NCBI GenBank assembly: GCA_041689775.1
Contig: JBDNFP010000006.1
Coordinates: 1 to 18,611, forward strand
DNA: 18,611 nt
Source of the DNA: JBDNFP01 sp041689775
Lineage (GTDB): Bacteria > Bacteroidota > Bacteroidia > Cytophagales > Spirosomataceae
Direction: 5' to 3'
Positions 8,093-15,322 of the stretch are shown piece after piece (within the stretch, counting starts at the first letter, position 1; each line of letters opens with the position of its first letter). The notes beneath the pieces are model-generated. The model had not been told where the DNA came from. It did not search any database and was given only the letters and a program-made list of their open reading frames with translations. Position numbers and translations under genes: made by a program.

Positions 8093-10675
8093 ATGAGAAT
8101 GAGAAAAACGTTTACACCAATCAAATCGATAGGTATTGTTCTGATGGTGCTGTGTTCAATGGTAACGCAAGCGCAACGGATTGGTTTGGGTAGTAGTACC
8201 AAATCTCCCGTTGATAAAATCAGCCAGGCAATTGACTATGCCGATCCAAAAGAATACGAAATCGCAGAGGTTACCGTATCAGGAACTCAATTTTTGGACC
8301 CCAATTCAATGGTGTCTATTTCTGGTTTGAAGGTGGGTGATAAAGTCCGGGTGCCGGGCCCGGCTATTTCTTCGTCCATTAAACGTATGATGGACTTTGG
8401 TACACTCGATGACGTGGAGATCTTGGCTACCAAAGTGGAGGGAACCAAAATATGGCTTAATGTTGACATCAAAGAGCGACCCCGTCTTTACAAGGTAACT
8501 TTTGCGGGACTCCGCAAAGGCGAAAGAGAAACCCTGAACGATAAAGTAAAACTGATTAAAGGCCGGGTTATTACTCCTACTATTATTAAAAATACCCAGC
8601 TGTTGATTAAAAAGCACTTTATGGACAAAGGCTTCTTCAACACTTCCGTAAAAGCGGTTCAGATTCCGGATACTACCCGCGGGCAGGCCACTCTGAACTT
8701 TACCGTTGATAAAGGGAATAAGGTAAAAATCGACGAAATTATCATTGAAGGAAACGTAGCGATTGACGATAAGAAATTGAAGCGTAAGCTGAAAAAGACA
8801 AAGGAAAAGAAAATTTGGCACTTGTTTACCCCTTCTAAGTACGTGCCTAAAACCTACGATGAGGATAAGGGAAAGCTGATTGCTTACTACCGCAAAAACG
8901 GTTACCGCGACGCCACCATCGAGTTTGATACCATTAAGAATGCCGGCGAAGAATCTATCAAGATTCTGATGCGGATTGAAGAAGGCCCTAAGTATTACTA
9001 TCGTTCCATTACCTGGACCGGTAACTACCTCCATACCTCAGACCGCCTCAATACTATTCTGGGGTTGAGTAAAGGAAATGTCTATAATCCCGAAGAACTT
9101 GACAAGAAGATCAACGGAATCCCCGGAGGTGACGTAAGTTCACTCTATATGGACGACGGTTATCTGTATTTTCGTGCAACCCCGATTGAGACTTCCGTTT
9201 TACAAGATTCCATTGATATCGAGATCCGTATTATGGAAGGCAAGCAAGCTACGATCAACCGGATTATCCTGAATGGTAACACCAAAACCAGCGACCGGGT
9301 AGTACTTCGCGAATTATTTACTCTCCCTGGGCAAAAATTCAGTAAGACAGAGTTAATCAACACCCAGCGGCAGTTGTCGCAGATGGGCTATTTTGACCCT
9401 GAGAAGATCCAGATCAACCCGATTCCGAATCAGGGAGACGGGACGGTGGATATTGAGTATACCGTAGAAGAAAAACCTTCCGATCAGATTGAACTCTCCG
9501 GTGGTTGGGGTGGATACATTGGCTTCGTGGGAACACTCGGTCTTGTATTCAACAACTTCTCGATCCGTAACATACCTAACCGCTCTACTTGGCGCCCGCT
9601 TCCTTCGGGTGATGGGCAGAAGCTATCGGTTCGTTTCCAGGCCAACGGCCGTCAGTTCCAAACGTATTCACTTTCATTTAGTGAACCCTGGTTTGGAGGT
9701 AAAAAGCCCATTAACTTTGGGGTAGCTCTGACCCGCACGGTGTACCGTATCGCTGATTTTAATTCGCAGTATACGCGGGTTTCGGCGGGTAGTCAAAAGT
9801 TTATTGGGTCTTACTACAACAACGGAATTACGTTCTCTTTGGGACGCCGTCTCAAAGAGCCGGACCGCTTCCTTGTATTGAGCCACTCGCTATCATTGCA
9901 GCGTTACCGCCTCGATAGTCTTGACTTTTTCAACATCGGTTATAACAATGGTATTTCTAATAATATTACATTCAATACCACACTATCACGAAATACGCTG
10001 AGTGATTTTCAATATCCCCGTTCCGGATCTTCATTTTCGTTAGCTGTTACTCTTACACCTCCTTATTCAGCATTCCGTAAAAAAGATTTTACCGATGTTA
10101 AGGACAGATTTAAGTTGGTGGAGTACAATAAGTGGATGTTCGATGCCAGTTGGTATGCTACTATTACCGGTAAATTGGTGCTAAGCGCGAGGGCCCACAT
10201 GGGATTCCTGGGTAGCTACGGAGATAAGGTTGGACTAAGTCCTTTTGGCCGCTTTATTGTGGGAGGTTCTGGTTTGGCCGGACAGGGTTCTTTTGCCTTG
10301 GCTGATCAGGATATTATTGGCTTGCGTGGCTACGGCGACCGTAAGGTAGGGCCTCTGAACCCGAATGGTCAGTTGGCCGCCGGAGGTGGAGTGGTGTACA
10401 ATAAGTACGTGATGGAGCTTCGCTACCCGGTATCGTTGAACCCACAGGCTACCATCTTCCTTTTGACCTTCCTCGAAGGAGGAAACAACTGGGGCAATTA
10501 CCGTGACTTCAACCCGTTTGATGTCAAACGTTCGGCGGGGGGGGGAGCCCGGATATTTATGCCAGCTTTTGGTTTGCTCGGTATCGACTGGGGCTATGGA
10601 TTTGATAAGATTCAGGGACAGAATACCCGTAGTGGTGGTCAGTTCCACTTTACCATCGGACAGCAGATACGATAA
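8093..10675 (+). CDS. bamA: Outer-membrane protein assembly factor BamA
   Basis: An 860-residue Omp85 protein, the core of the machine that folds beta-barrels into the outer membrane. The start at 8093 gives MRMRKTF and a signal peptide ending near TQAQ; ATG at 8099 is equally possible, and the frame stays open upstream to TTG at 8087. About five POTRA domains fill residues ~45-475, for example AEVTVSGTQF, YKVTFAGLRKGE, VKIDEIIIEGNV, YYRSITWTGN and INRIILNGNTKTSDRVV. The 16-strand barrel follows, with the loop-6 motif GLRGYGDR. The protein ends FHFTIGQQIR, so the last residue is Arg and not the aromatic residue usual for a beta-signal. A nine-G run lies in its coding sequence at 10537-10545. 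Operon position after uppS and before two ompH-like genes is typical of Bacteroidota. Confidence 0.95.
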   Translation: MRMRKTFTPIKSIGIVLMVLCSMVTQAQRIGLGSSTKSPVDKISQAIDYADPKEYEIAEVTVSGTQFLDPNSMVSISGLKVGDKVRVPGPAISSSIKRMMDFGTLDDVEILATKVEGTKIWLNVDIKERPRLYKVTFAGLRKGERETLNDKVKLIKGRVITPTIIKNTQLLIKKHFMDKGFFNTSVKAVQIPDTTRGQATLNFTVDKGNKVKIDEIIIEGNVAIDDKKLKRKLKKTKEKKIWHLFTPSKYVPKTYDEDKGKLIAYYRKNGYRDATIEFDTIKNAGEESIKILMRIEEGPKYYYRSITWTGNYLHTSDRLNTILGLSKGNVYNPEELDKKINGIPGGDVSSLYMDDGYLYFRATPIETSVLQDSIDIEIRIMEGKQATINRIILNGNTKTSDRVVLRELFTLPGQKFSKTELINTQRQLSQMGYFDPEKIQINPIPNQGDGTVDIEYTVEEKPSDQIELSGGWGGYIGFVGTLGLVFNNFSIRNIPNRSTWRPLPSGDGQKLSVRFQANGRQFQTYSLSFSEPWFGGKKPINFGVALTRTVYRIADFNSQYTRVSAGSQKFIGSYYNNGITFSLGRRLKEPDRFLVLSHSLSLQRYRLDSLDFFNIGYNNGISNNITFNTTLSRNTLSDFQYPRSGSSFSLAVTLTPPYSAFRKKDFTDVKDRFKLVEYNKWMFDASWYATITGKLVLSARAHMGFLGSYGDKVGLSPFGRFIVGGSGLAGQGSFALADQDIIGLRGYGDRKVGPLNPNGQLAAGGGVVYNKYVMELRYPVSLNPQATIFLLTFLEGGNNWGNYRDFNPFDVKRSAGGGARIFMPAFGLLGIDWGYGFDKIQGQNTRSGGQFHFTIGQQIR
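10537..10545 (+). repeat. G9 homopolymer inside bamA
   Basis: Nine consecutive G encode the glycines of SAGGGARIF. Loss or gain of one base would alter about the last 45 codons, removing the final barrel strands. Confidence 0.9.
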
Positions 10676-10725
10676 TATGGATGTAGATGATTCGTTATAG
10701 GAGTGCAAAAAATTAGGTACTTCCC

Positions 10726-11307
10726 ATGAAGAAGATTGTATTTTTAGTAGTTTTGTCGTTCACTGTATCGTTAATGGCCCAGGCTCAGAAGTTTGGCTAC
10801 GTTGATATGGAGTATATTACTAGTAAGCTCCCCGAATACCAGAAAGCACAGGTAGAGATTAATCAGTTTTCTGAAAAGTGGGCTAAGGAAATACAAGAGA
10901 AATTTGCTGACATCGATCGTCTCCAAAGAGCTTATATGGCAGAAGAAGTACTGCTGACGGACGAACTAAAGAGAAAACGTCAGAACGAAATTAAAGAGAA
11001 AGAACTCGAAGCCCGCGAATACAATAATAAGGTATTTGGCATGGACGGAATGATGTTCCAAAAAAAGAAGGATCTGATGAAGCCTGTCTTGGAGCGGGTT
11101 CAGAGAGCACTAGAAAAAGTATGTGCCCAACGAAGACTCGAATTTCTTTTTGATAAATCAAGTGACTTTGTGATGGTGTATACCAATCCGCGTCATGATT
11201 ACACCGACTATATTTTGGAAGAATTGGGGGTTGATATAAAACCGGCAGCCGCCGCCCCAGCCACCAACGCGACCAATCAAAATAGTATAACCAAAAAACC
11301 TAAATAA
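10726..11307 (+). CDS. OmpH/Skp-family periplasmic chaperone, first copy
   Basis: A 193-residue exported protein with signal peptide MKKIVFLVVLSFTVSLMAQA. The mature N-terminus KFGYVDMEYITSKLPEYQKA is the signature of OmpH/Skp chaperones, which hold unfolded outer-membrane proteins in the periplasm for BamA. A charged alpha-helical hairpin follows (about residues 38-130), then a return to the body domain with LEFLFDKSSDFVMVYTNP and DYTDYILEELGV. The last 20 residues are a low-complexity Ala/Pro/Asn tail. It lies 50 bases after bamA and 10 bases before a second copy. Spacing and order indicate one transcript. Confidence 0.9.
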   Translation: MKKIVFLVVLSFTVSLMAQAQKFGYVDMEYITSKLPEYQKAQVEINQFSEKWAKEIQEKFADIDRLQRAYMAEEVLLTDELKRKRQNEIKEKELEAREYNNKVFGMDGMMFQKKKDLMKPVLERVQRALEKVCAQRRLEFLFDKSSDFVMVYTNPRHDYTDYILEELGVDIKPAAAAPATNATNQNSITKKPK

Positions 11308-11317
11308 AAACGTACCA

Positions 11318-11923
11318 ATGAAAAAACAAGTGATTGCCATTATGGCGGTTTTGGCAGTAGCATGCCCCCCTCTATTTGCTCAAACAACAACTCCGGCAGC
11401 AGCTCCTAGCAAAATAGGATATACAAACGTTGACTTCGTCTTGGGGAAACTTCCCGAGAGTAAGAAGATCTCAAACGAGCTTGAAATTACGAAAGCCCAA
11501 CTCGACAAGGCGCTTCAAGATAAGTATAAGGAGTTTCAGGAAAAGTTAGATAATTACAATAAGAATGCGGCTGGTATGGCTGATGTTTTGAAAACTGACA
11601 AAGAGAAGGAGCTTCAGAACCTACAGACCTCTATTCAGGATCTTCAGCGTAACTCTGAGTCTTCTTTACAGACCAAGTACCAGCAGTTGATCGAGCCAGT
11701 ACTCGGAAAAATCAATACAGCTATTCAGGAAGTAGGAAAGGCTAACAACTTTCTGTACATCCTGAACTCAGATGCTGGTGCAAATACTACCCCTATCTTA
11801 CTTTATGTAGGTTCGGAGGACAACAACGTAACGGATCTGGTATTGAAGCAACTAGGAGTAGATCCTAAGGCGGTTGAACCAGCGAAGCCTGCTACTATTC
11901 CGGCCCCTGCGCCCAAGAAGTAA
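11318..11923 (+). CDS. OmpH/Skp-family periplasmic chaperone, second copy
   Basis: A 201-residue paralogue of the preceding gene, starting 10 bases after it. Residues 1-22 are a signal peptide ending LFAQ. After a short Thr/Ala/Pro linker, KIGYTNVDFVLGKLPESKKI is the OmpH/Skp start motif. Residues ~55-140 are coiled-coil-forming and rich in Lys, Glu and Gln. FLYILNSDAGANTTPILLYV and DLVLKQLGVDP complete the body domain, and the C-terminus is an Ala/Pro/Lys tail. The two copies differ clearly in the helical arms, so they are old duplicates with possibly different clients. It is the last gene of the cluster; a perfect 18-bp hairpin follows. Confidence 0.9.
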   Translation: MKKQVIAIMAVLAVACPPLFAQTTTPAAAPSKIGYTNVDFVLGKLPESKKISNELEITKAQLDKALQDKYKEFQEKLDNYNKNAAGMADVLKTDKEKELQNLQTSIQDLQRNSESSLQTKYQQLIEPVLGKINTAIQEVGKANNFLYILNSDAGANTTPILLYVGSEDNNVTDLVLKQLGVDPKAVEPAKPATIPAPAPKK

Positions 11924-11939
11924 TCGGAACGAAGTACTT

Positions 11940-11980
11940 CCAATAGAAAAGCGAGGCCGCAAGCCTCGCTTTTCTATTGG
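11940..11980. terminator. Strong bidirectional terminator after the OmpH/Skp pair
   Basis: Bases 11940-11957 pair with 11963-11980 in a perfect 18-bp stem with a five-base loop. The GC-rich apex (GCGAGGC) and A/T-rich feet give an intrinsic terminator on both strands. The right arm overlaps the last codons of the converging minus-strand gene, whose stop is at 11974-11976. Confidence 0.9.
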
Positions 11981-12564
11981 ATAATGGTTGGAAATAACAT
12001 CGGCACCTGCTTCTGATAGTTTCTGTACTCATTCCCAAACTCCCGGATGAGTTTCCTCTCCTCGAAATAAATACCTATTCGAATATAGCCGCTTAGAAAA
12101 AGAGCCATAATAAAACTACTTAGGGTAGAGTCGTAGAACCAGAACCCCCATAGTACCAATAGCATACCGGTATAGAGTGGATGGCGTACCCGTCCTGAAA
12201 GTCCGTGAATCGCAAGTTTTCCTCCTTTACCTTCACGCTTCCGGAACGCATCAAGTCCGCTAAACTCTGCAAGGTTATACTGCCGAAGGGCAAGCAGGAT
12301 AATTAAGAGGCCAAGCCCCACCACAATTATACCAGTCCAGCTCAGCGCAGGGTTTGACTCTACGAGCACTAACCGTTGAATTTGAGATTGGAGGTAAAGA
12401 AGTAAGAATAAAGAGAGGATAGCGAAAATATTATAGCCAAGCCGGTAGTAGGGAGCCAGTCCCAATATCCAGTTTTGAAGAGTACTCTTACTACGGTGCG
12501 AGGCCAGAAGACTGTGCAGTACACCGTAGGTTACCCATCCTATTATAAGCAGAAGGTAGTCCAT
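11974..12564 (-). CDS. Membrane protein of the isoprenylcysteine methyltransferase/NnrU type
   Basis: A 196-residue integral membrane protein with about five membrane segments. The C-terminal half carries the signature of the ICMT/PEMT/NnrU group: GLSGRVRHPLYTG (about 123-135), then YIRIGIYFEERKLIREFG and YRNYQKQVPMLFP. In characterised relatives, the RHP motif and the paired glutamates (EER) bind S-adenosylmethionine. The natural substrate in bacteria is generally unknown, so a methyltransferase role is inferred from family. The N-terminus MDYLLLIIGWVTYGVLHSLLAS is like NnrU proteins. The gene is divergent from the next one and convergent with the OmpH/Skp cluster, so it is its own transcript. 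Confidence 0.75.
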   Translation of the reverse strand: MDYLLLIIGWVTYGVLHSLLASHRSKSTLQNWILGLAPYYRLGYNIFAILSLFLLLYLQSQIQRLVLVESNPALSWTGIIVVGLGLLIILLALRQYNLAEFSGLDAFRKREGKGGKLAIHGLSGRVRHPLYTGMLLVLWGFWFYDSTLSSFIMALFLSGYIRIGIYFEERKLIREFGNEYRNYQKQVPMLFPTIIQ

Positions 12565-12679
12565 CGTATTTTTTAGTGGTATATTTGCAAGATAGAAAAA
12601 CCCTCATGAATTCGGAAGGTATACGGATTTACCTCGATAAAAGGCTGGGGTATCCTACCCTTTTGCATACGCTAACTGT

Positions 12680-12687
12680 TATTTTTG
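12680..12687 (+). promoter_or_regulatory. Candidate -7 element for the Ig-like exported protein
   Basis: TATTTTTG fits TAnnTTTG and would start transcription near 12694, about 40 bases before the ATG at 12733. A TTTG at 12662-12665 is only 14 bases upstream, short for a -33 element, so the match is partial. Confidence 0.35.
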
Positions 12688-12732
12688 CGTTTAAATCATT
12701 GAATTTCACCACCAGTTATTTACCCAAGATTA

Positions 12733-14322
12733 ATGTCTATGAATAGTATCAAGAGACTAAGCTTTTTGTTAATTACTCTTCTTGAAATAGTTATAAACCC
12801 AACTTTTGCCCAAGACCAAACCCAGGAATCTGATCCTTTTCAGTTCATTCTTCCAACTCAATTCAGTTGGAATATCGTAGAAGAAGGTCAGGAGCTCATC
12901 TTTCAAGTCAAAACCAGGGGAGGGAAATCTGATATCGTGTACTTATCACTGGCCGAAGGGCAAATGAAAGGAATGCGGTTCGACTCACTCGGTCGCTTCG
13001 TGTGGACACCTGCGTATGACGTCGCTGATCGGATCAATACGCTGCGGTCGGTATTGATAGTACTGGAAGCCAGAAACAATGCCGGGGAGAGTATAAAACA
13101 GCAGGTATCCCTGAAAGTGATACACGTAAATCGCCCGCCGGAGGTAGACGAACTACGGCCATTTTATGTACAGTATAAAACCCAGAATACCTACCAGATT
13201 GATATCAATGCCGTCCGCGATGCCGACGGTGATCCATTAGTGTTTATACCCGTAGCCGAGCAGATGCCCGAAGGAATGCGGGTAGCTGCGAGCGGTGAAG
13301 TAACCTGGGAGCCCTCGCTTACTCAGTTTAATTTCCTGAAAAGAGGGGCTCGGTACATCGATTTTTATGTAGAAGACCAGCCGGCTAAGGCGCGTACCAA
13401 AGGGCGAATTAAGCTAGAAGCTACTCAAATGGATTTGCCACCGGAGATTACAGTAGTACCTAAAATGAGTCGCATAAAAAATAAGGAGAACAGTACCATT
13501 AATATTAAGTTCTTTTTGTCGGATCCCAACGGCGATGATGACATTACGACCTTCGACTTTATATCAGACAACCGGGATATCCCCAAAGGTGCCCTCGTGA
13601 AAAATGCTCCTACCCAGTATGAGTTCATCTGGACACCCAGTTACGACTTTGTTCGTGACCCGTTTGATTCGCTATCATTTGATATTATCTTCTATGTCTT
13701 GGATAAAGCTCAGAATCGGGAGGAACGTAAAATTCATTTTAGCATCGAAAATGCGATCAATGAGGCGGCTCGTGATGAATATTTGTACGGCTTGTATCGG
13801 GGTGCTCTGGTGAATGCCTGGGGCTTGCTGGAACAAATGAAAGAGAAAGAAGAGCAGCTTAAAACTGCCTACCGGAGAGCCAAGAAGGGGAAGCAGAACC
13901 GATCAGTCTTGAATGCTTCTTTGGGTGCTACTACGGGCTTGGCTCCGGTTATTGCCGGAAGTACGCGTCCTGGCCTTAAAAACAGCATTACGACAGTGGG
14001 TGGTACTACCGTGATGACCATTGGTACTCTGGAAGCCACGGAGGTAATTGGTCGCTCAACCAAGGATTTGCTTGATCGCTTCAATTACGTGATGGAAAAG
14101 AAGAATGAATTGCAGAATAAGGGCGATATTTTTGCCAGAGAGTATTCCTTAAAATCAACCCGGAGGACCAACGACCTTATCCGTAAACTGGACGAGTTTC
14201 GGGCCTTAATGAACCTGAGAGGCTTGGTTGCGTTGGAATTGGACGCTAATTGGGAAAACAAGAAGGAAGCCACTGACAAGGCGATCAAGCGAGCCTTTAA
14301 GGACTTCTCAACGCTGGACTAA
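12733..14322 (+). CDS. Exported protein with three Ig/cadherin-like modules and a helical C-terminal domain, function unknown
   Basis: A 529-residue protein not tied to a known function. Residues 1-27 are a signal peptide ending FAQ (a second ATG two codons on is equally possible). Three beta-rich modules follow at about 35-133, 134-232 and 237-338. Each ends its main strand with a tryptophan-proline motif: WTP at 91-93, WEP at 192-194 and WTP at 300-302, as in putative-Ig/cadherin-like domains. Acidic loops DADGDP (163-168) and DPNGDDD (264-270) could bind calcium. Residues ~341-390 are charged helix, 396-440 are rich in Gly, Thr, Ala and Val, and 441-529 are again helical. An extracellular or periplasmic structural or adhesive role is a guess from the modules. 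It is monocistronic, ended by a perfect 27-bp hairpin. Confidence 0.75.
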   Translation: MSMNSIKRLSFLLITLLEIVINPTFAQDQTQESDPFQFILPTQFSWNIVEEGQELIFQVKTRGGKSDIVYLSLAEGQMKGMRFDSLGRFVWTPAYDVADRINTLRSVLIVLEARNNAGESIKQQVSLKVIHVNRPPEVDELRPFYVQYKTQNTYQIDINAVRDADGDPLVFIPVAEQMPEGMRVAASGEVTWEPSLTQFNFLKRGARYIDFYVEDQPAKARTKGRIKLEATQMDLPPEITVVPKMSRIKNKENSTINIKFFLSDPNGDDDITTFDFISDNRDIPKGALVKNAPTQYEFIWTPSYDFVRDPFDSLSFDIIFYVLDKAQNREERKIHFSIENAINEAARDEYLYGLYRGALVNAWGLLEQMKEKEEQLKTAYRRAKKGKQNRSVLNASLGATTGLAPVIAGSTRPGLKNSITTVGGTTVMTIGTLEATEVIGRSTKDLLDRFNYVMEKKNELQNKGDIFAREYSLKSTRRTNDLIRKLDEFRALMNLRGLVALELDANWENKKEATDKAIKRAFKDFSTLD

Positions 14323-14333
14323 AAAGCCATAGT

Positions 14334-14395
14334 ATTCAGGGATATAGAAAGAGGGATAGCTTCTCTGGGCTATCCCTCTTTCTATATCCCTGAAT
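14334..14395. terminator. Bidirectional terminator with a perfect 27-bp stem
   Basis: Bases 14334-14360 are the exact reverse complement of 14369-14395, separated by eight bases. It lies between the converging exported-protein gene and lspA. The stem is unusually long and perfect for an intrinsic terminator. Confidence 0.88.
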
Positions 14396-14413
14396 TGTAA
14401 AACGAAGGTGAGA

Positions 14414-15208
14414 TTAGTCAATTGAACCAGTCTCGTCGTTTTTCCTACGCTCAGGAAGTATTGAGTTTTCTAAGTCATTATTTTCTTCCGTGGTACTCTC
14501 TGGTAGTATCTCATCCACAATAGGAGTATCTCCCAAGGTAGTAAATGGGGCTCCTCCATCGATCGGGGTAGAAATCTTCTCAGTAGATAGTCCTTCCGCT
14601 TCTTCATCTTCGAGGTCTTCCTGGGCAACCGTAAAAAAGTGGCTCTGAAAAATAAGAATAGTACAGACACCCACAAAAATACAGGCATCCGCTATATTGA
14701 AAATAGGAGTAGAGTAGTACTGACCTCCCCAGACCGGTACCCAATCGGGAACAAATCCTTCCCAGAAATCAACAAAAACCATGTCGATTACTTGTCCGTG
14801 AAACCAGGGGGTGGGTGATCCATAAGGAGCATTACCTAACCAAACCCCGTAAAATGTACTATCAATAACATTACCTACGGCGCCCGCCAGTATCATGGAT
14901 AAAGCCCACAACAGACCAGGAGCTGCGCCGCGCTTGGCTAGTCCGATCATGTACCAAGCAATGGCCCCCATGGCTACTAACCGGAACAGGGTCAGGAAAA
15001 GCTTACCGTACTCGTGCCCAAGCTGCATACCAAAGGCCATGCCGGGGTTGAGCACGTAGTGTAGTTTGAACCAGTCGCCGACGAGTGCGATTTGTCCGGA
15101 AAATCCCGGATCCATATACTTGTGAACCAGTAATTTGGAGGTCTGATCAATGCCAATCAGGAGAAAGCTGAATAGTAGGTATTTGGTTGGATTTTTTGGT
15201 TGGTTCAT
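14414..15208 (-). CDS. lspA: Lipoprotein signal peptidase (signal peptidase II)
   Basis: An inner-membrane aspartyl protease that removes the signal peptide of lipid-modified prolipoproteins. The 264-residue product has four membrane segments (about 9-29, 70-90, 97-117 and 170-190). The conserved DQTSK (21-25), NPGMAF (54-59), GNVIDS with catalytic Asp116, and FNIADA with catalytic Asp174 are all present. The long loop between the catalytic motifs (about 120-168) is usual in Bacteroidota. Family members are typically 160-220 residues. Here about 68 extra residues (197-264) form an acidic, Ser/Thr/Pro-rich, probably disordered cytoplasmic tail. Read in the minus direction it follows proline dehydrogenase by about 106 bases, with its own candidate promoter. 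Confidence 0.94.
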   Translation of the reverse strand: MNQPKNPTKYLLFSFLLIGIDQTSKLLVHKYMDPGFSGQIALVGDWFKLHYVLNPGMAFGMQLGHEYGKLFLTLFRLVAMGAIAWYMIGLAKRGAAPGLLWALSMILAGAVGNVIDSTFYGVWLGNAPYGSPTPWFHGQVIDMVFVDFWEGFVPDWVPVWGGQYYSTPIFNIADACIFVGVCTILIFQSHFFTVAQEDLEDEEAEGLSTEKISTPIDGGAPFTTLGDTPIVDEILPESTTEENNDLENSILPERRKNDETGSID

Positions 15209-15290
15209 TCCTTAAATTAGTTGGAGGATACGATACCCGACGGATCATACCCTCATTTTTCTGCGATTCACGATGAGATACTAAGAAACG

Positions 15291-15322
15291 CAAAATTAAA
15301 CCTTTTTCCGAGCCTTACACAA
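15291..15322 (-). promoter_or_regulatory. Candidate promoter for lspA
   Basis: On the minus strand TAATTTTG (15298 down to 15291) matches TAnnTTTG, with TTG at 15322-15320 giving a spacer of 21 bases. The -33 element falls inside the last codons of the proline dehydrogenase gene. The predicted leader to the ATG at 15208 is about 75 bases. Confidence 0.5.

Noticed and set aside
8306..9034. 242-codon minus-strand frame inside bamA
   Set aside because: It is antisense to the POTRA-coding region and its product is a reverse-strand echo with no start signal or domain pattern.
10235..10708. 157-codon minus-strand frame over the 3' end of bamA
   Set aside because: It is antisense to well-defined barrel strands, starts in the bamA-ompH gap and has no family resemblance.
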